Positions 33,168 to 42,530 of a stretch of DNA of 45,925 nt are shown one piece after another. The notes beneath the pieces are model-generated. The model was given only the letters and a program-made list of their open reading frames with translations, searched no databases and was not told the DNA's origin. This DNA comes from Sphingomonas sp. Leaf22 (lineage in GTDB: Bacteria > Pseudomonadota > Alphaproteobacteria > Sphingomonadales > Sphingomonadaceae): assembly GCF_001421715.1 (NCBI RefSeq), contig NZ_LMKP01000041.1, positions 280,929-326,853 on the forward strand, written 5' to 3'. Each line of letters starts with the position of its first letter. The stretch's first letter is position 1. Made by a program: the position numbers and the translations under genes.

Positions 33168-33845
33168 GTGGCGCGGGGGCAGATCGCGGAAAGCGTGAAC
33201 AATGCCGCGTCGGCACCGCCCGCGATCGATTCCGAGCGTGTCAGCGCCGCGTGGAAGGCGATCCACGCCGATCCGTCGATCCAGTTCAACCTGCCCGAAA
33301 AGGCGATCGAGCCGCGCGATCCGCCGCCCGGCTGGCTGGAACCGGTCCTGCGCGCGATCGGTGATTTCATCCAGTGGGTCGGCGGCGGATGGCGGCTGAT
33401 CCTGTGGATCATCGGCATCGTCATCGCCGTTACGCTGGTCTTCGCGCTGTTCCCCGGCCTTCGCGACTGGGTGCGCGAACGCTTCGGGCGCACGGCCGCA
33501 ACGGTGGATGAACCGCAATGGGCCCCGACCGAAACCCGCGCCCGCGCCCTGCTGGAGGATGCCGACACACTCGCCGCCGCCGGGCAGTTCGACGAAGCGG
33601 TCCACCTGCTCCTCTTCCGCAGCATCGACGATATCACCGCATGGCGCGGCGACGTGGTCCGCCCGGCCGATACCAGCCGCGATATCGCCCGCGCCGATGC
33701 GCTGCCCCCGGCGGCGCGCGGCGTGTTCGCCGGTATCGTCGCGGCGGTCGAACGCAGCCTGTTCGGCGGCCGCGCCCTTGGCGAAGGCGACTGGCAACAG
33801 GCGCGCGCCGACTATGCCGGCTTCGCGCTGCGGGGTGGCCGTTGA
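33168..33845 (+). CDS. DUF4129 membrane protein
   Basis: A 225-residue protein from GTG 33168 (strong AAAGGA). A single membrane helix sits at about 75-100 (GWRLILWIIGIVIAVTLVFA). The C-terminal DUF4129 region follows: ARALLEDADTLAAAGQFDEA, then VHLLLFRSIDDITAWRGDVV, and FGGRALGEGDWQQARADYAG. DUF4129 proteins commonly stand with MoxR AAA+ ATPases and DUF58 proteins. It is the first of six overlapping genes and ends in TTGA with the next start. Confidence 0.85.
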   Translation: MARGQIAESVNNAASAPPAIDSERVSAAWKAIHADPSIQFNLPEKAIEPRDPPPGWLEPVLRAIGDFIQWVGGGWRLILWIIGIVIAVTLVFALFPGLRDWVRERFGRTAATVDEPQWAPTETRARALLEDADTLAAAGQFDEAVHLLLFRSIDDITAWRGDVVRPADTSRDIARADALPPAARGVFAGIVAAVERSLFGGRALGEGDWQQARADYAGFALRGGR

Positions 33846-35053
33846 ACCAATCGTCGCCCTTCGCGGTCCGTACCGTCATCCTTCTCGTGATCGGCGGCGC
33901 GCTGCTGCTGCTCGCGTCGATCCTGATGTCGGGGTTCGGCGACGAACTGTCGCGCGCCGTCGGCGACGCCCCGGCCGCCGATCGCAAGGACGGTGCTGGC
34001 TATCATGCGTTCAAGCGGCTGGTCGATGCGGTACAGCCGCCCGGCCGCAACGATGCCGATACGCTGAACAATCCCGCCATCGTCATCCTGACGCCGACCA
34101 ACACCACCCGTCCCGAAGACGTAAAGGCGATCGTCGACCGCCGTATCTCGCTCGCCAACGCGGCGATGGAAGACAGCGGCGACGACGAACCGTTCGACCG
34201 CTATCCCACCCTCATCATCCTGCCGAAATGGCAGACGGAGGCGATCCCGCTGGGGGGTGGAAAGGTCCGCCGCACCGGCACGGTCGACATGGCGCGCGTC
34301 CAGAAACTGGTTCCGGCCGACGTCGACTGGCATGTCGAGGACCGCGAGAATGTCGGCGTCAGCGCCGACTATCCCGAAATCCGCTCCTTCGCCGTCCCCG
34401 ACCGGCCGATATATGCGGTAAAGGGTGCTACCGTCGAACCGCTGATCGTCGCGCGCGACGGCGCGGCGGTGCTGGGACAGGTCGGCAGCAGCGATACCTT
34501 CGTGCTGGTCGATCCCGATCTGGTCAACAACCGCGCCATGGCCGACGAACGCAACGCGAAGGCCGCGCTGACGATGCTGCGCGCGATCGATCCCGAACAT
34601 GACGGCCGCGCCGTATTCGACCGGTCGCTGCATTACACGCGCGGCGACCGCAATCTGGTCAAGCTGCTGTTCCTGCCGCCGTTCCTCGGCGTGACCCTCG
34701 CCCTGATCGCCGCCGCGATCCTTGCCGGCATCGCCGCTGCCGGGCGCTTCGGTCCGCCGGTCGCCGATCCGCGTGGGCTGGCGCTCGGCAAGCGCGCGCT
34801 GATCGACAATATCGTCGCGCTGACCCGGCTGGCGCGGCGCACCGCGCAGGCCGGCGAACGCTATGCCGATACGATGCTGGAGGTGACGTCGCGGCGGTTG
34901 CTGGCCGGGGAAGTCCCCTCGCCCGAACGGCTCGACCGCATCCACCCCGGCTATTCCGACATCGACCGCCGCCTGCGCGATGCCCGCAGCGAACACGAGG
35001 CATTGGCCGCGGCGAGGGACCTGCACATATGGAAGAAGGAAACAGGCGCATGA
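33842..35053 (+). CDS. DUF4350-containing membrane protein
   Basis: A 403-residue protein from TTG 33842 (TTGA overlap with the previous stop). An N-terminal helix (VRTVILLVIGGALLLLASIL) precedes a periplasmic domain with the DUF4350 features DGAGYHAFKRLVDAVQPPGR, IVILTPTNTTRPEDVKAIVD and VLVDPDLVNNRAMADERNAK. A second helix is near residues 275-300 (FLGVTLALIAAAILAGIAAA), and the cytoplasmic tail has ALGKRALIDNIVALTRLARR. Function in the MoxR system is not known, though a sensory or scaffold role is often inferred. Confidence 0.85.
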   Translation: MNQSSPFAVRTVILLVIGGALLLLASILMSGFGDELSRAVGDAPAADRKDGAGYHAFKRLVDAVQPPGRNDADTLNNPAIVILTPTNTTRPEDVKAIVDRRISLANAAMEDSGDDEPFDRYPTLIILPKWQTEAIPLGGGKVRRTGTVDMARVQKLVPADVDWHVEDRENVGVSADYPEIRSFAVPDRPIYAVKGATVEPLIVARDGAAVLGQVGSSDTFVLVDPDLVNNRAMADERNAKAALTMLRAIDPEHDGRAVFDRSLHYTRGDRNLVKLLFLPPFLGVTLALIAAAILAGIAAAGRFGPPVADPRGLALGKRALIDNIVALTRLARRTAQAGERYADTMLEVTSRRLLAGEVPSPERLDRIHPGYSDIDRRLRDARSEHEALAAARDLHIWKKETGA

Positions 35054-36006
35054 CGCTCGACGAGGTACGGTCGCTGGGATCGGCGATCGACCGGGAGATC
35101 AGCAAGGCGGTGGTGGGACAGGCGGACGCCGTGCGCCTGCTCACCATCGCGCTGTTCTCCGCCGGTCACGTCCTGCTCGAAGGACCGCCGGGCACCGCCA
35201 AGACGCTGCTGGCGCAGAGCTTCGCGCGGACATTGGGCCTCGATTTCGGTCGTATCCAGTTCACGCCCGACCTGATGCCCGGCGACATCATCGGCTCCAA
35301 CCTGTTCAATTTCCAGACGTCGCAATTCGCGCTGACCCGTGGGCCGGTGTTCTGCGAAGTGCTGCTGGCGGACGAGATCAACCGCACCCCGCCCAAGACG
35401 CAGGCCGCGCTGCTGGAGGCGATGCAGGAACGCCGCATCACCATCGACGGTCGCACCGAGCAGTTGTCGGACCGTTTCACCGTCGTCGCGACGCAGAACC
35501 CGATCGAGCAACAGGGCGTCTATCCCCTGCCGGAAGCGCAGCTCGACCGGTTCCTGTTCAAAATCGCGATCGGCTGGCCCACGCTCGACGCCGAACGCGC
35601 CATCGTCGCGCAATATGGCACCCGCACCGGCACCCCCGCCCCGCAGGATTCGGGCGTCGAACGGGTCGCAGACGCCGGGGTCATCGCCGCCGCGATCGAT
35701 GCGGTGGGAAAGGTGCGGCTGGTCGACGAGGTCATCGACTATATCGTCCGCCTGATCCGCGCGACCCGCGAACATGGCGACCTGTCGTCGGGTGCCTCGC
35801 CGCGCGCCGCATCGGCGCTGGCGGCGGCGGCGCGTGCCGGCGCGGCGCTCGACGGGCGCGATTACGTGCTGCCCGACGATGTGAAGACACTGGCCCCCGC
35901 GCTGCTGCGCCACCGCCTGATCCTGTCGCCCAGCGCGGAGATCGACGGCCGCCGCATCGATGACGTCGTCGCCAGCCTGATCGCATCGGTCGAAGCACCG
36001 CGATGA
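35050..36006 (+). CDS. MoxR-family AAA+ ATPase
   Basis: A 318-residue AAA+ ATPase from ATG 35050 (ATGA overlap; AAGGA upstream); an ATG at 35029 lacks a ribosome site. Walker A is GPPGTAKT, Walker B is VLLADEINR, and the MoxR-typical TPPKTQAALLEAMQERRITI, VVATQNPIEQQGVYPLPEAQ and LDRFLFK follow. The C-terminal lid has SPRAASALAAAARAGAALDG. MoxR proteins are thought to act as chaperones that insert metals or mature partners together with vWA-like proteins. The partner here is the adjacent DUF58 protein. Confidence 0.96.
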   Translation: MTLDEVRSLGSAIDREISKAVVGQADAVRLLTIALFSAGHVLLEGPPGTAKTLLAQSFARTLGLDFGRIQFTPDLMPGDIIGSNLFNFQTSQFALTRGPVFCEVLLADEINRTPPKTQAALLEAMQERRITIDGRTEQLSDRFTVVATQNPIEQQGVYPLPEAQLDRFLFKIAIGWPTLDAERAIVAQYGTRTGTPAPQDSGVERVADAGVIAAAIDAVGKVRLVDEVIDYIVRLIRATREHGDLSSGASPRAASALAAAARAGAALDGRDYVLPDDVKTLAPALLRHRLILSPSAEIDGRRIDDVVASLIASVEAPR

Positions 36007-37232
36007 TAGTCCCCAGCCCCCGTGCGATCCAGCTGACCGCGCTCGCCGCGCCGGTCGGCCTCGCGCTGGGGGTGTTGGCCCCGGCGGCGTGGATCGCCGC
36101 GCCGGTCTGGATCATCGGCGTGCTGGCGCTGATCGTCGCCGACGCATGGCTGGCGAAACGGCCGGCGACGACCCTGCCCGACCTGCCCGCGACGCTGAAC
36201 ATCGGCGAGACGTTCCGGCTGGGCAGCGCTGATCTTGCCGCCGCGATCGACGGTCCGGTCGAACGCTCCGCCCCCGGCGAATATCGCGCGGTCCGGCGTG
36301 GGCGGGCACGGCTGCACCGGCTGTGGACGCGCCGCATCGGCCCCATGGGGCTGGCATGGCGACAGGTCAGCCGCAAGACCGATCGCACCATCGCCATCCT
36401 GCCCGACATCCGCCCGGTCCGCGATCAGGGGATGCGCCAGTATCTCAACAGCATTTCGGTGGGCAACCGGCTGCGCCGCGATCACGGCGACGGACAGGAT
36501 TTTCAGGTCCTGACCGATTTTCAGGCGGGCATGGAACGCCGCTCGATCGACTGGAAGGCTTCGGCCCGCCACGCATCATTGCTGGCGCGCGAATTTCATA
36601 CCGAACGCGACAATATGATCGTGTTCGCCATCGACGCCGGCCGCGCGATGACCGATCCGGTCGGCGACATGCCGCGCATCGACCGCGCGGTATCCTCGGC
36701 GCTGCTCGCCGCCTTCGTCGCGCTCAAATCGGGCGACCGGGTGCGGCTCTATTCCTTCGCCGCCCGGCCGCAGGTCGACAGCGGCAGCATCGCCGGCGGC
36801 ACCCGCGGCTTCGCTCGGCTGCACCACGCCGCCGCCGATATCGATTACGGCGTCGAGGAGAGCAATTACACGTTCGGCCTCGTCACCCTCGACCAGAAGC
36901 TCGACCGGCGGGCGCTGGTCGTGCTGTTCACCGAATTTACCGACACGACCAGCGCCGAACTGTTGCTCAGCGCCGCGCAGCGGATGTTGAAGCGCCACCG
37001 CGTGCTGTTCGTCCTCTTCCGCGACCTCGAACTGGAAGGGCTGCGCGATGCCGTGCCCGACAGCGCCGACGATCTGGTTCGCGCCAATGTCGCCCATATG
37101 TTGTTGCGCGACCGGGCGATCGTCGTCGAACGGCTGCGGCGGATGGGCATCGACGTGATCGAGGCGGCGGCGGACGCGATGCCGCTCGCGCTGGTCGAAC
37201 GCTATGTCAGCCACCGGGAGCGCGGACGATGA
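36003..37232 (+). CDS. DUF58 protein
   Basis: A 409-residue protein with two membrane helices at the N-terminus (about 12-48) and the DUF58 signature YLNSISVGNRLRRDHGDGQD, FQVLTDFQAGMERRSIDWKA, SARHASLLAREFHTERDNMI. A vWA-like domain follows: VFAIDAGRAMTDPVGDMPRI, a variant of the DxSxS metal site (D-A-G-R-A), then ALVVLFTEFTD. It overlaps moxR by ATGA and pairs functionally with it. The metal site is degenerate compared with DxSxS. Confidence 0.93.
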   Translation: MIVPSPRAIQLTALAAPVGLALGVLAPAAWIAAPVWIIGVLALIVADAWLAKRPATTLPDLPATLNIGETFRLGSADLAAAIDGPVERSAPGEYRAVRRGRARLHRLWTRRIGPMGLAWRQVSRKTDRTIAILPDIRPVRDQGMRQYLNSISVGNRLRRDHGDGQDFQVLTDFQAGMERRSIDWKASARHASLLAREFHTERDNMIVFAIDAGRAMTDPVGDMPRIDRAVSSALLAAFVALKSGDRVRLYSFAARPQVDSGSIAGGTRGFARLHHAAADIDYGVEESNYTFGLVTLDQKLDRRALVVLFTEFTDTTSAELLLSAAQRMLKRHRVLFVLFRDLELEGLRDAVPDSADDLVRANVAHMLLRDRAIVVERLRRMGIDVIEAAADAMPLALVERYVSHRERGR

Positions 37233-38215
37233 GTGTCAACTTCGGCGCCCATCATTTCCGCACCGAACGCGAGGCCGACTGGGCCCGCCTTGAGCAACTG
37301 CTCGACAAACTTGAGGCAAAGTCCCCCCGCCGCCTCTCCGACACCGACCTGATCGACCTCCCAAGACTCTACCGCGCGACACTTTCGTCACTTTCGATCG
37401 CCCGCGCCACCTCGCTCGACGCATCGCTGGTCGGCTATCTGGAGGCGCTGTCGACCCGCGCCTATTTCGCGCTGTATTCCGCCCGCGAACCCTGGGGCCG
37501 GCAGGTAAAGGCTTTCTTCACAACGCATTGGCCACGCGCGGTCCGCGCGATCGCGTGGGAATTGATGTTGTCGACCGCGCTGCTGCTGCTCAGCGCGTTT
37601 GCCGCCTATCACCTCGTCCGCACCGATCCGGCCTGGTATTCGGCGATGATCTCGCCCGAACTCGCCGGTGGACGCGACATGAACGCGACGCCTGCGACGT
37701 TGCGCGAATCGCTCTACGGCAAGCCGGGCGAGGCTCCGCTGGAAATATTCGCCACCTCGTTGTTCACCCATAATTCGCAGGTGTCGATTCTCGCCTTCGC
37801 CCTCGGCTTTCTGTTTGCCATCCCGACGATCATCCTCGCCGTGCAGAATGGCGCGATGGGCGGCGCGATGTTCGCCGCGTTCGTGCCGCACGGTCTCGGC
37901 TGGGGGCTGTTCGCGTGGCTGATGATCCACGGGACGACCGAAATCGCCGCGATCGCGCTTGCCAGCGCGGCCGGTATCCATATCGGCCGCGCCGTCGCCT
38001 TTCCCGGCGATCGTTCGCGCATGGCCGCGGCGGCGGAGGCCGGGCAGCGCGGCGCGATCGTGATGCTCGGCGTCATCCTGATGCTGCTGATCGCCGGCCT
38101 GCTGGAGGGGTTCGCCCGGCAGCTGGTCAACGACGACAGCGCGCGTCTGGCGATCGGCGGCGGGATGCTCGCGCTGTGGGTCGTCTATTTCAGCTTTGGC
38201 GGCCGTCGTGGCTAA
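37229..38215 (+). CDS. Stage II sporulation protein M-like membrane protein
   Basis: A 328-residue protein with about five membrane helices. The N-terminal cytoplasmic domain has SDTDLIDLPRLYRATLSSLS, and the SpoIIM family core has FFTTHWPRAVRAIAWELMLS, then FATSLFTHNSQVSILAFALG, FLFAIPTIILAVQNGAMGGA and VPHGLGWGLFAWLMIHGTTE. In non-sporulating bacteria this family stands with MoxR, DUF58 and RDD genes. It starts in an ATGA overlap with the DUF58 gene and ends over the RDD start. Confidence 0.93.
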   Translation: MSVNFGAHHFRTEREADWARLEQLLDKLEAKSPRRLSDTDLIDLPRLYRATLSSLSIARATSLDASLVGYLEALSTRAYFALYSAREPWGRQVKAFFTTHWPRAVRAIAWELMLSTALLLLSAFAAYHLVRTDPAWYSAMISPELAGGRDMNATPATLRESLYGKPGEAPLEIFATSLFTHNSQVSILAFALGFLFAIPTIILAVQNGAMGGAMFAAFVPHGLGWGLFAWLMIHGTTEIAAIALASAAGIHIGRAVAFPGDRSRMAAAAEAGQRGAIVMLGVILMLLIAGLLEGFARQLVNDDSARLAIGGGMLALWVVYFSFGGRRG

Positions 38216-39101
38216 ACGGTCGCGCAAGCCACGCCAGCCGCGCACGCTCGACCGGCAACTGGTCACGCCGGAGGGGGTACCGCTGAACCTGCGGCTGGGG
38301 TCGGCCGGTGCGCGCGCGGGGGCGTTCACGATCGACGCGATCCTCATGCTGCTGATCCTGATCGGTACCTCGCTGCTGATCGCCGCGCTGGCGATCGGGG
38401 GACCGAAAGGGGCGCAATCGCTCTACGCGATCGTCTGGCTGCTCGGCTTTTTCATGCTGCGCAATTTCTACTTCGTCCTCCACGAAGCCGGCCGGCGCGC
38501 GGCGACGCCCGGCAAACGGCTGATGAAGCTGCGCGTCGTGTCGCGGGACGGCGCGCGGCTGACCGGTGCGGCGGTGCTGGCGCGTAACCTGATGCGCGAG
38601 ATCGAGGTGTTCCTGCCGCTGATGTTCCTCGGCTTCGCCTTTGCTGAAGGGATGGCGTCGCGCTGGACCGCCGTGCTGGCGCTCGGCTGGGCGCTGATCC
38701 TGCTGTTCCTGCCGCTGTTCAATCGCGACCGCCTGCGCGCGGGCGACCTGATCGCCGGGACCTGGGTCGTCGAGCGCGAGGTGCGGAAACTGGGCGAAGA
38801 TCTGCTGATCCAGACCGCCCATGAACAGGATCGCGGCCGCATCGCACCGTTCACCGCCGCCGAACTCGACGCCTATGGCGCGTTCGAATTGCAGCGACTG
38901 GAGGATGTTCTGCGCCGCAACGACCGCGCCGACCTGTTCGCCGTAGCGAACGCCATCCGTCGCAAGCTTGGCCGCGCCGACGACGGCGCGGACCTTGCGT
39001 TCCTCGAAGCATATTATGCCGATCTGCGCCGCCATCTCGAACGTAAATTGCTGTTCGGGCATCGCAAACGCGACAAATTCGATCATATCGGATCAAACTG
39101 A
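38208..39101 (+). CDS. RDD-family membrane protein
   Basis: A 297-residue protein from GTG 38208 (start inside the SpoIIM end; an earlier TTG at 38196 is possible). The RDD core is GSAGARAGAFTIDAILMLLI, then AATPGKRLMKLRVVSRDGAR, and FNRDRLRAGDLIAGTWVVER. A C-terminal cytoplasmic domain of about 95 residues follows (FTAAELDAYGAFELQRLEDV, FLEAYYADLRRHLERKLLFG). It is the last of six overlapping genes. The RDD family includes transport-like proteins, but its function here is unknown. Confidence 0.92.
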   Translation: MAKRSRKPRQPRTLDRQLVTPEGVPLNLRLGSAGARAGAFTIDAILMLLILIGTSLLIAALAIGGPKGAQSLYAIVWLLGFFMLRNFYFVLHEAGRRAATPGKRLMKLRVVSRDGARLTGAAVLARNLMREIEVFLPLMFLGFAFAEGMASRWTAVLALGWALILLFLPLFNRDRLRAGDLIAGTWVVEREVRKLGEDLLIQTAHEQDRGRIAPFTAAELDAYGAFELQRLEDVLRRNDRADLFAVANAIRRKLGRADDGADLAFLEAYYADLRRHLERKLLFGHRKRDKFDHIGSN

Positions 39102-39148
39102 CGTAATTCTATACGTCGTATTAACGGTTCGCGTTCACAAGGTGCCCG

Positions 39149-40915
39149 ATGGCAATCGGCACCTCCAGACTTCGGATCGGACTGTTCAGCGGGCTGCTCT
39201 ATTTCGTCCTCGCCGCCATCGCCATCAGTCCGGTCCATAATGGTGTCGCGACGTTCTGGCCCGCCACGCCGGTTCTGCTGGCGCTTCTGCTCGCCCGATC
39301 ACGTCGCAAATGGAATGCGATCCTGATCGGTGCGACGATCGGCAGTCTGTTGGCGTCGAGCCTGTTCGGCTTCGGCGTTGTCAGCGCCATCCCGATGGCG
39401 GTGGCGAAGATCGGGCAGGTCGTGGTCGCGATCGGGTTGTTCAACCGGCTGAACGTCCGGCGCGGGTCGTTCGGCTCGCTCGACCGCATCTGGCGCTATG
39501 TCCTCGCGTTCGGGATCGTCGCCCCGGCGCTGGGCGCGACGATCGCGGCGGCGGTGACCGCCACCCGCTACGATCTGTCCTTTGCCTTGCAGTGGCGGAC
39601 ATGGTTCGTCGGTCACGGACTGAGCATGGTCGCGCTGACCCCGCTCCTGTCGCTGCTGTTTTCGGGTGCCGCGCTGCGCTGGTGGCGCGGCGCGACCCAA
39701 CGAACACGCCGCGAGGCGATGGTGCTGCTGACCGCGACGGCGGTGATCGCCGTGGGCGTCTTCGGCCAGAACACGCTGCCGCTGCTGTTCCTGCCGATCC
39801 TGCCGGTCATGCTCACGACCTTCCGCCTCGGCCTGATCGGCGCAGCCGCCGCGATCATCGTGCTGACGATCATCGGTGGCTATGCCACGCTGCACGGCAT
39901 GGGCCCGGCGAATTATGTCAGCGACAACGTGCATCTGCGGCTGGAATTCTTGCAATTCTACATTGCCTGCACGGTACTGACCACCTTTCCGGTCGCCGCC
40001 GACCTCAGCCGCCGCCAGTCGCTGTACCGGCGGTTGCGCGAGAGCGAGGCGCGCTATCGCGTGCTGGCCGATCATTCGACCGACATCGTGCTCAGCATCG
40101 ATCGCAGCGGACGGGTCGGTTATCTGTCGCCGTCGATCGAGCCGATCCTGGGCAAGACACCGGACGCGCTGCTGGGATCGCGCGCGCTGGAGATGGTGCA
40201 TCCGCTCGACCGCGATATCGTGCTGGTCGCACATCGCGACGCGATCCGCGCGCCGCAGGGGACGCAGATCGTCGAATGCCGGATGCGGGTGACCGGCGGC
40301 GCGCTCCACTGGTTCGAAGCGCATACCCGCGCGGTCACCGACGACCATGGCGTGGTGTCGGGCACGGTATCGATGGTCCGCGACGTTACGCATCGCAAGG
40401 CGCTGGAGGCCGAATTGTCGCGCGCCGCATCGACCGATCCGCTGACGGGCCTTGCCAACCGGCGCGCGTTCGACGCGGCACTGGCCAGCCGGATCGATGC
40501 CGCCGCGGCAGGCGACCGGGGCGGCTGCGTCGCCATTTTCGACCTCGATCACTTTAAGTCGGTCAACGACCGGTTCGGGCATGATGCCGGCGACCATGTC
40601 CTGCAATCCTTTGCCCGGATCGCGCGCGGCGTGCTGCGCGAGACGGATGTCGTCGCCCGGCTGGGCGGTGAGGAATTCGGCATCCTCTTCCCCGGCGCGG
40701 ACATCGCCCATGCGCAATTTCTAAGCGAACGACTACGTGCGACGGTGGCGGCGACGCAGCTGCGCCACGGGCAGGCTGCGGTGCGACTGACGGTGAGCGC
40801 AGGCATCGCTTCGATCGACGTCGGCAGCAGCGCGGCGGGAGTACTGCGCGCGGCCGACCGCGCACTATACGCCGCAAAGGCAGAGGGCCGCGACCGGTTG
40901 CAACTGGCGGCATGA
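39149..40915 (+). CDS. MASE1-PAS-GGDEF diguanylate cyclase
   Basis: A 588-residue inner-membrane enzyme making cyclic di-GMP. A MASE1-type membrane sensor spans about 1-290 (ATFWPATPVLLALLLARSRR and SLLASSLFGFGVVSAIPMAV). A PAS domain lies at about 300-410 (EARYRVLADHSTDIVLSIDR, GRVGYLSPSIEPILGKTPDA). The GGDEF domain is at about 425-588 with DPLTGLANRRAFDAALASRI, the metal-binding FDLDHFKSVND and active site G506-G507-E508-E509-F510. The inhibitory I-site RxxD is present five residues upstream (R497-E-T-D500), so product feedback is expected. The ATG at 39149 has AAGGTG upstream. The 47-bp gap before it is AT-richer than its surroundings and may hold a promoter. Confidence 0.96.
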   Translation: MAIGTSRLRIGLFSGLLYFVLAAIAISPVHNGVATFWPATPVLLALLLARSRRKWNAILIGATIGSLLASSLFGFGVVSAIPMAVAKIGQVVVAIGLFNRLNVRRGSFGSLDRIWRYVLAFGIVAPALGATIAAAVTATRYDLSFALQWRTWFVGHGLSMVALTPLLSLLFSGAALRWWRGATQRTRREAMVLLTATAVIAVGVFGQNTLPLLFLPILPVMLTTFRLGLIGAAAAIIVLTIIGGYATLHGMGPANYVSDNVHLRLEFLQFYIACTVLTTFPVAADLSRRQSLYRRLRESEARYRVLADHSTDIVLSIDRSGRVGYLSPSIEPILGKTPDALLGSRALEMVHPLDRDIVLVAHRDAIRAPQGTQIVECRMRVTGGALHWFEAHTRAVTDDHGVVSGTVSMVRDVTHRKALEAELSRAASTDPLTGLANRRAFDAALASRIDAAAAGDRGGCVAIFDLDHFKSVNDRFGHDAGDHVLQSFARIARGVLRETDVVARLGGEEFGILFPGADIAHAQFLSERLRATVAATQLRHGQAAVRLTVSAGIASIDVGSSAAGVLRAADRALYAAKAEGRDRLQLAA

Positions 40916-40985
40916 CCGCGCGGTGGCGGGGACGACGCCATTGGTGATAGGGTCGCCGACGTTGAGCGAGCAGAGGAGGCGCGGA

Positions 40986-41654
40986 GTGCGCGAGACATGG
41001 TATCGCGACCCGCGATGGGGACTGGCGGCAGCGACGATCGCAGCGATCGCGGTCGGGATCGCCGCCGGATCGACGGCGGAACCCCTGTGGCGGGTCCTGT
41101 TGCTGGCGATGGCCGGGTTCGCGTTGATCGGATGGGGGTGGTTCGCGATCCAGGGGATCGGCTGGCTATGGCGTCGTCCCGACCGGCGCGAGATATTGCA
41201 GGCACTGACGCTGCAGAACGCCCAGCAGACTTTCAATCAGGCGGCGTGGGGTAGGTTCGATCGCGACGCGACGATGCTGCGCATGTTGCTGGCCGAACGC
41301 GCGCTAATCCCGATCGAGGCCGAGCTGGTACGTCACGCGATGGCGATCGAACAGTTCACGGCGGTGGCGCAGGCGCTACCCGGCTTTTCGCGCTCGGCGG
41401 CCTATTGGTACGATATCGCGTCGCAGGGCCATGCCGGCCTGCCGCACGCGACGCCGACGCCGAGCGCGACCGCGTTGGAGGAAGCCGCTGCCGATCTGCC
41501 CTCGACGCCACTGTCCGAAGAGGACCGGCGCGCCGCGCTGCATTATCTGGCGGTACGCAAGCGGCTGACGACCGATCGGGCGCTGGTCGAGCGCGAACGG
41601 CGGGCCGCCCTGCGCAAGCTGGCCGCGCCGCCGCCCTCGCTTCCGGTCGAATAG
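40986..41654 (+). CDS. Uncharacterised membrane protein, 222 aa
   Basis: No family recognised. The start GTG 40986 is set by AGGAGG at 40974-40979, 6 nt upstream; the frame is open back to a GTG at 40923 without such a site. Two helices lie at about 12-30 (GLAAATIAAIAVGIAAGSTA) and 35-60 (VLLLAMAGFALIGWGWFAIQ). The rest is cytoplasmic and helical (ILQALTLQNAQQTFNQAAWG, MLRMLLAERALIPIEAELVR, LAVRKRLTTDRALVERERRA). It follows the cyclase by 70 nt on the same strand. Confidence 0.8.
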   Translation: MRETWYRDPRWGLAAATIAAIAVGIAAGSTAEPLWRVLLLAMAGFALIGWGWFAIQGIGWLWRRPDRREILQALTLQNAQQTFNQAAWGRFDRDATMLRMLLAERALIPIEAELVRHAMAIEQFTAVAQALPGFSRSAAYWYDIASQGHAGLPHATPTPSATALEEAAADLPSTPLSEEDRRAALHYLAVRKRLTTDRALVERERRAALRKLAAPPPSLPVE

Positions 41655-41662
41655 GACCGCCG

Positions 41663-41679
41663 CCGTTCAGGACGAACGG
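41663..41679. terminator. Hairpin at a convergent gene end
   Basis: CCGTTC-AGGAC-GAACGG gives a perfect 6-bp stem with a 5-nt loop between the end of the 222-aa gene (41654) and the end of the CitE-like gene (41667). No U tract follows on either strand, so termination is only suggested by position. Confidence 0.35.
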
Positions 41680-42530
41680 TCGGCCATACTGTCCCGCAAC
41701 GCCAGCACCCGCAGCGCCTGCTTCAGATGCGGCGCGTCGACCATGCGGCCATCGACCTGCAGCGCCCCGGCATCGGGCTGCGCGGCAAAGGCATCGACGA
41801 TCGCTTGTGCGCGCGCGACCGTCTCGTCATCGGGGGTGAAGGCGGCGTTGATCGTGGCGACCTGTGCCGGGTGGATCGCCATCATGCCGGTGAAGCCATC
41901 GCGCGCCGCACGCGCGGCATAGGCGGCGAGGCCCGCCGCGTCGCGGATCGCCGGATAGACGGTATCGATCGCCGCCACCCCGGCGGCGTGCGCCCCGAAC
42001 AGGGTCAGCGAACGGGCGAGTTCATAGGGCGCGGTATATCGCCCATCGGGCTCGCGCGAGGTCGCCGCACCGATCGCGGCGGGTAGGTCCTCGGCACCCC
42101 AGGTCAGTCCGGCGAGGCGGTGCGCGACCGTGCCATAGCTGCCGAGCTGAAAGATCGCCGCCGGGGTTTCGGTTGCGATCGGCAGCAACGGCACGTCGGA
42201 CAGACCGCGATCGGCGATGACCGCATTGATGTAAAGGATCGTTGCCACTCCTTCCGCCTTGGGCACGACGATGCCGTCGGGGCGGGTGCCGACCATCGCA
42301 TCGAGATCGCCGAGCGCGAGCGGACCATCGGCCGGATTGATCCGGACGAAGCGCGGAACCGGGGCCGGTTCGCGCAGCCAGTCGGCGACGGCGGCGCGGG
42401 CGCTGTCCTTGGCCGACGCGGCGACCGCATCCTCCAGATCGAGGATCAGCGCGTCGGCTCCGCTCGCCGCCGCCTTGGCGAAGCGATCGGGCCGGTCGCC
42501 GGGTACGAACAGCAGCGACCGCAGCCTCAT
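41667..42530 (-). CDS. CitE/HpcH-family CoA-ester lyase
   Basis: A 287-residue protein with the HpcH/CitE pattern RLRSLLFVPGDRPDRFAKAA, ADALILDLEDAVAASAKDSA, VRINPADGPLALGDLDAMVG, GIVVPKAEGV, LPIATETPAAIFQLGSYGTV and GFTGMMAIHPAQVATINAAF. Likely metal ligands are the E of TETPAA and the D of WGAEDLPAA. Family enzymes cleave or form (S)-citramalyl-CoA, malyl-CoA or beta-methylmalyl-CoA. It overlaps the MaoC gene (ATGA) and is the last gene of the operon. The exact substrate cannot be told from the sequence. Confidence 0.93.
   Translation of the reverse strand: MRLRSLLFVPGDRPDRFAKAAASGADALILDLEDAVAASAKDSARAAVADWLREPAPVPRFVRINPADGPLALGDLDAMVGTRPDGIVVPKAEGVATILYINAVIADRGLSDVPLLPIATETPAAIFQLGSYGTVAHRLAGLTWGAEDLPAAIGAATSREPDGRYTAPYELARSLTLFGAHAAGVAAIDTVYPAIRDAAGLAAYAARAARDGFTGMMAIHPAQVATINAAFTPDDETVARAQAIVDAFAAQPDAGALQVDGRMVDAPHLKQALRVLALRDSMADRSS

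Noticed and set aside
33044..35026. Minus-strand frames opposite the DUF4129 and DUF4350 genes
   Set aside because: They lie fully opposite genes with clear family motifs and overlapping starts and have no motifs of their own.
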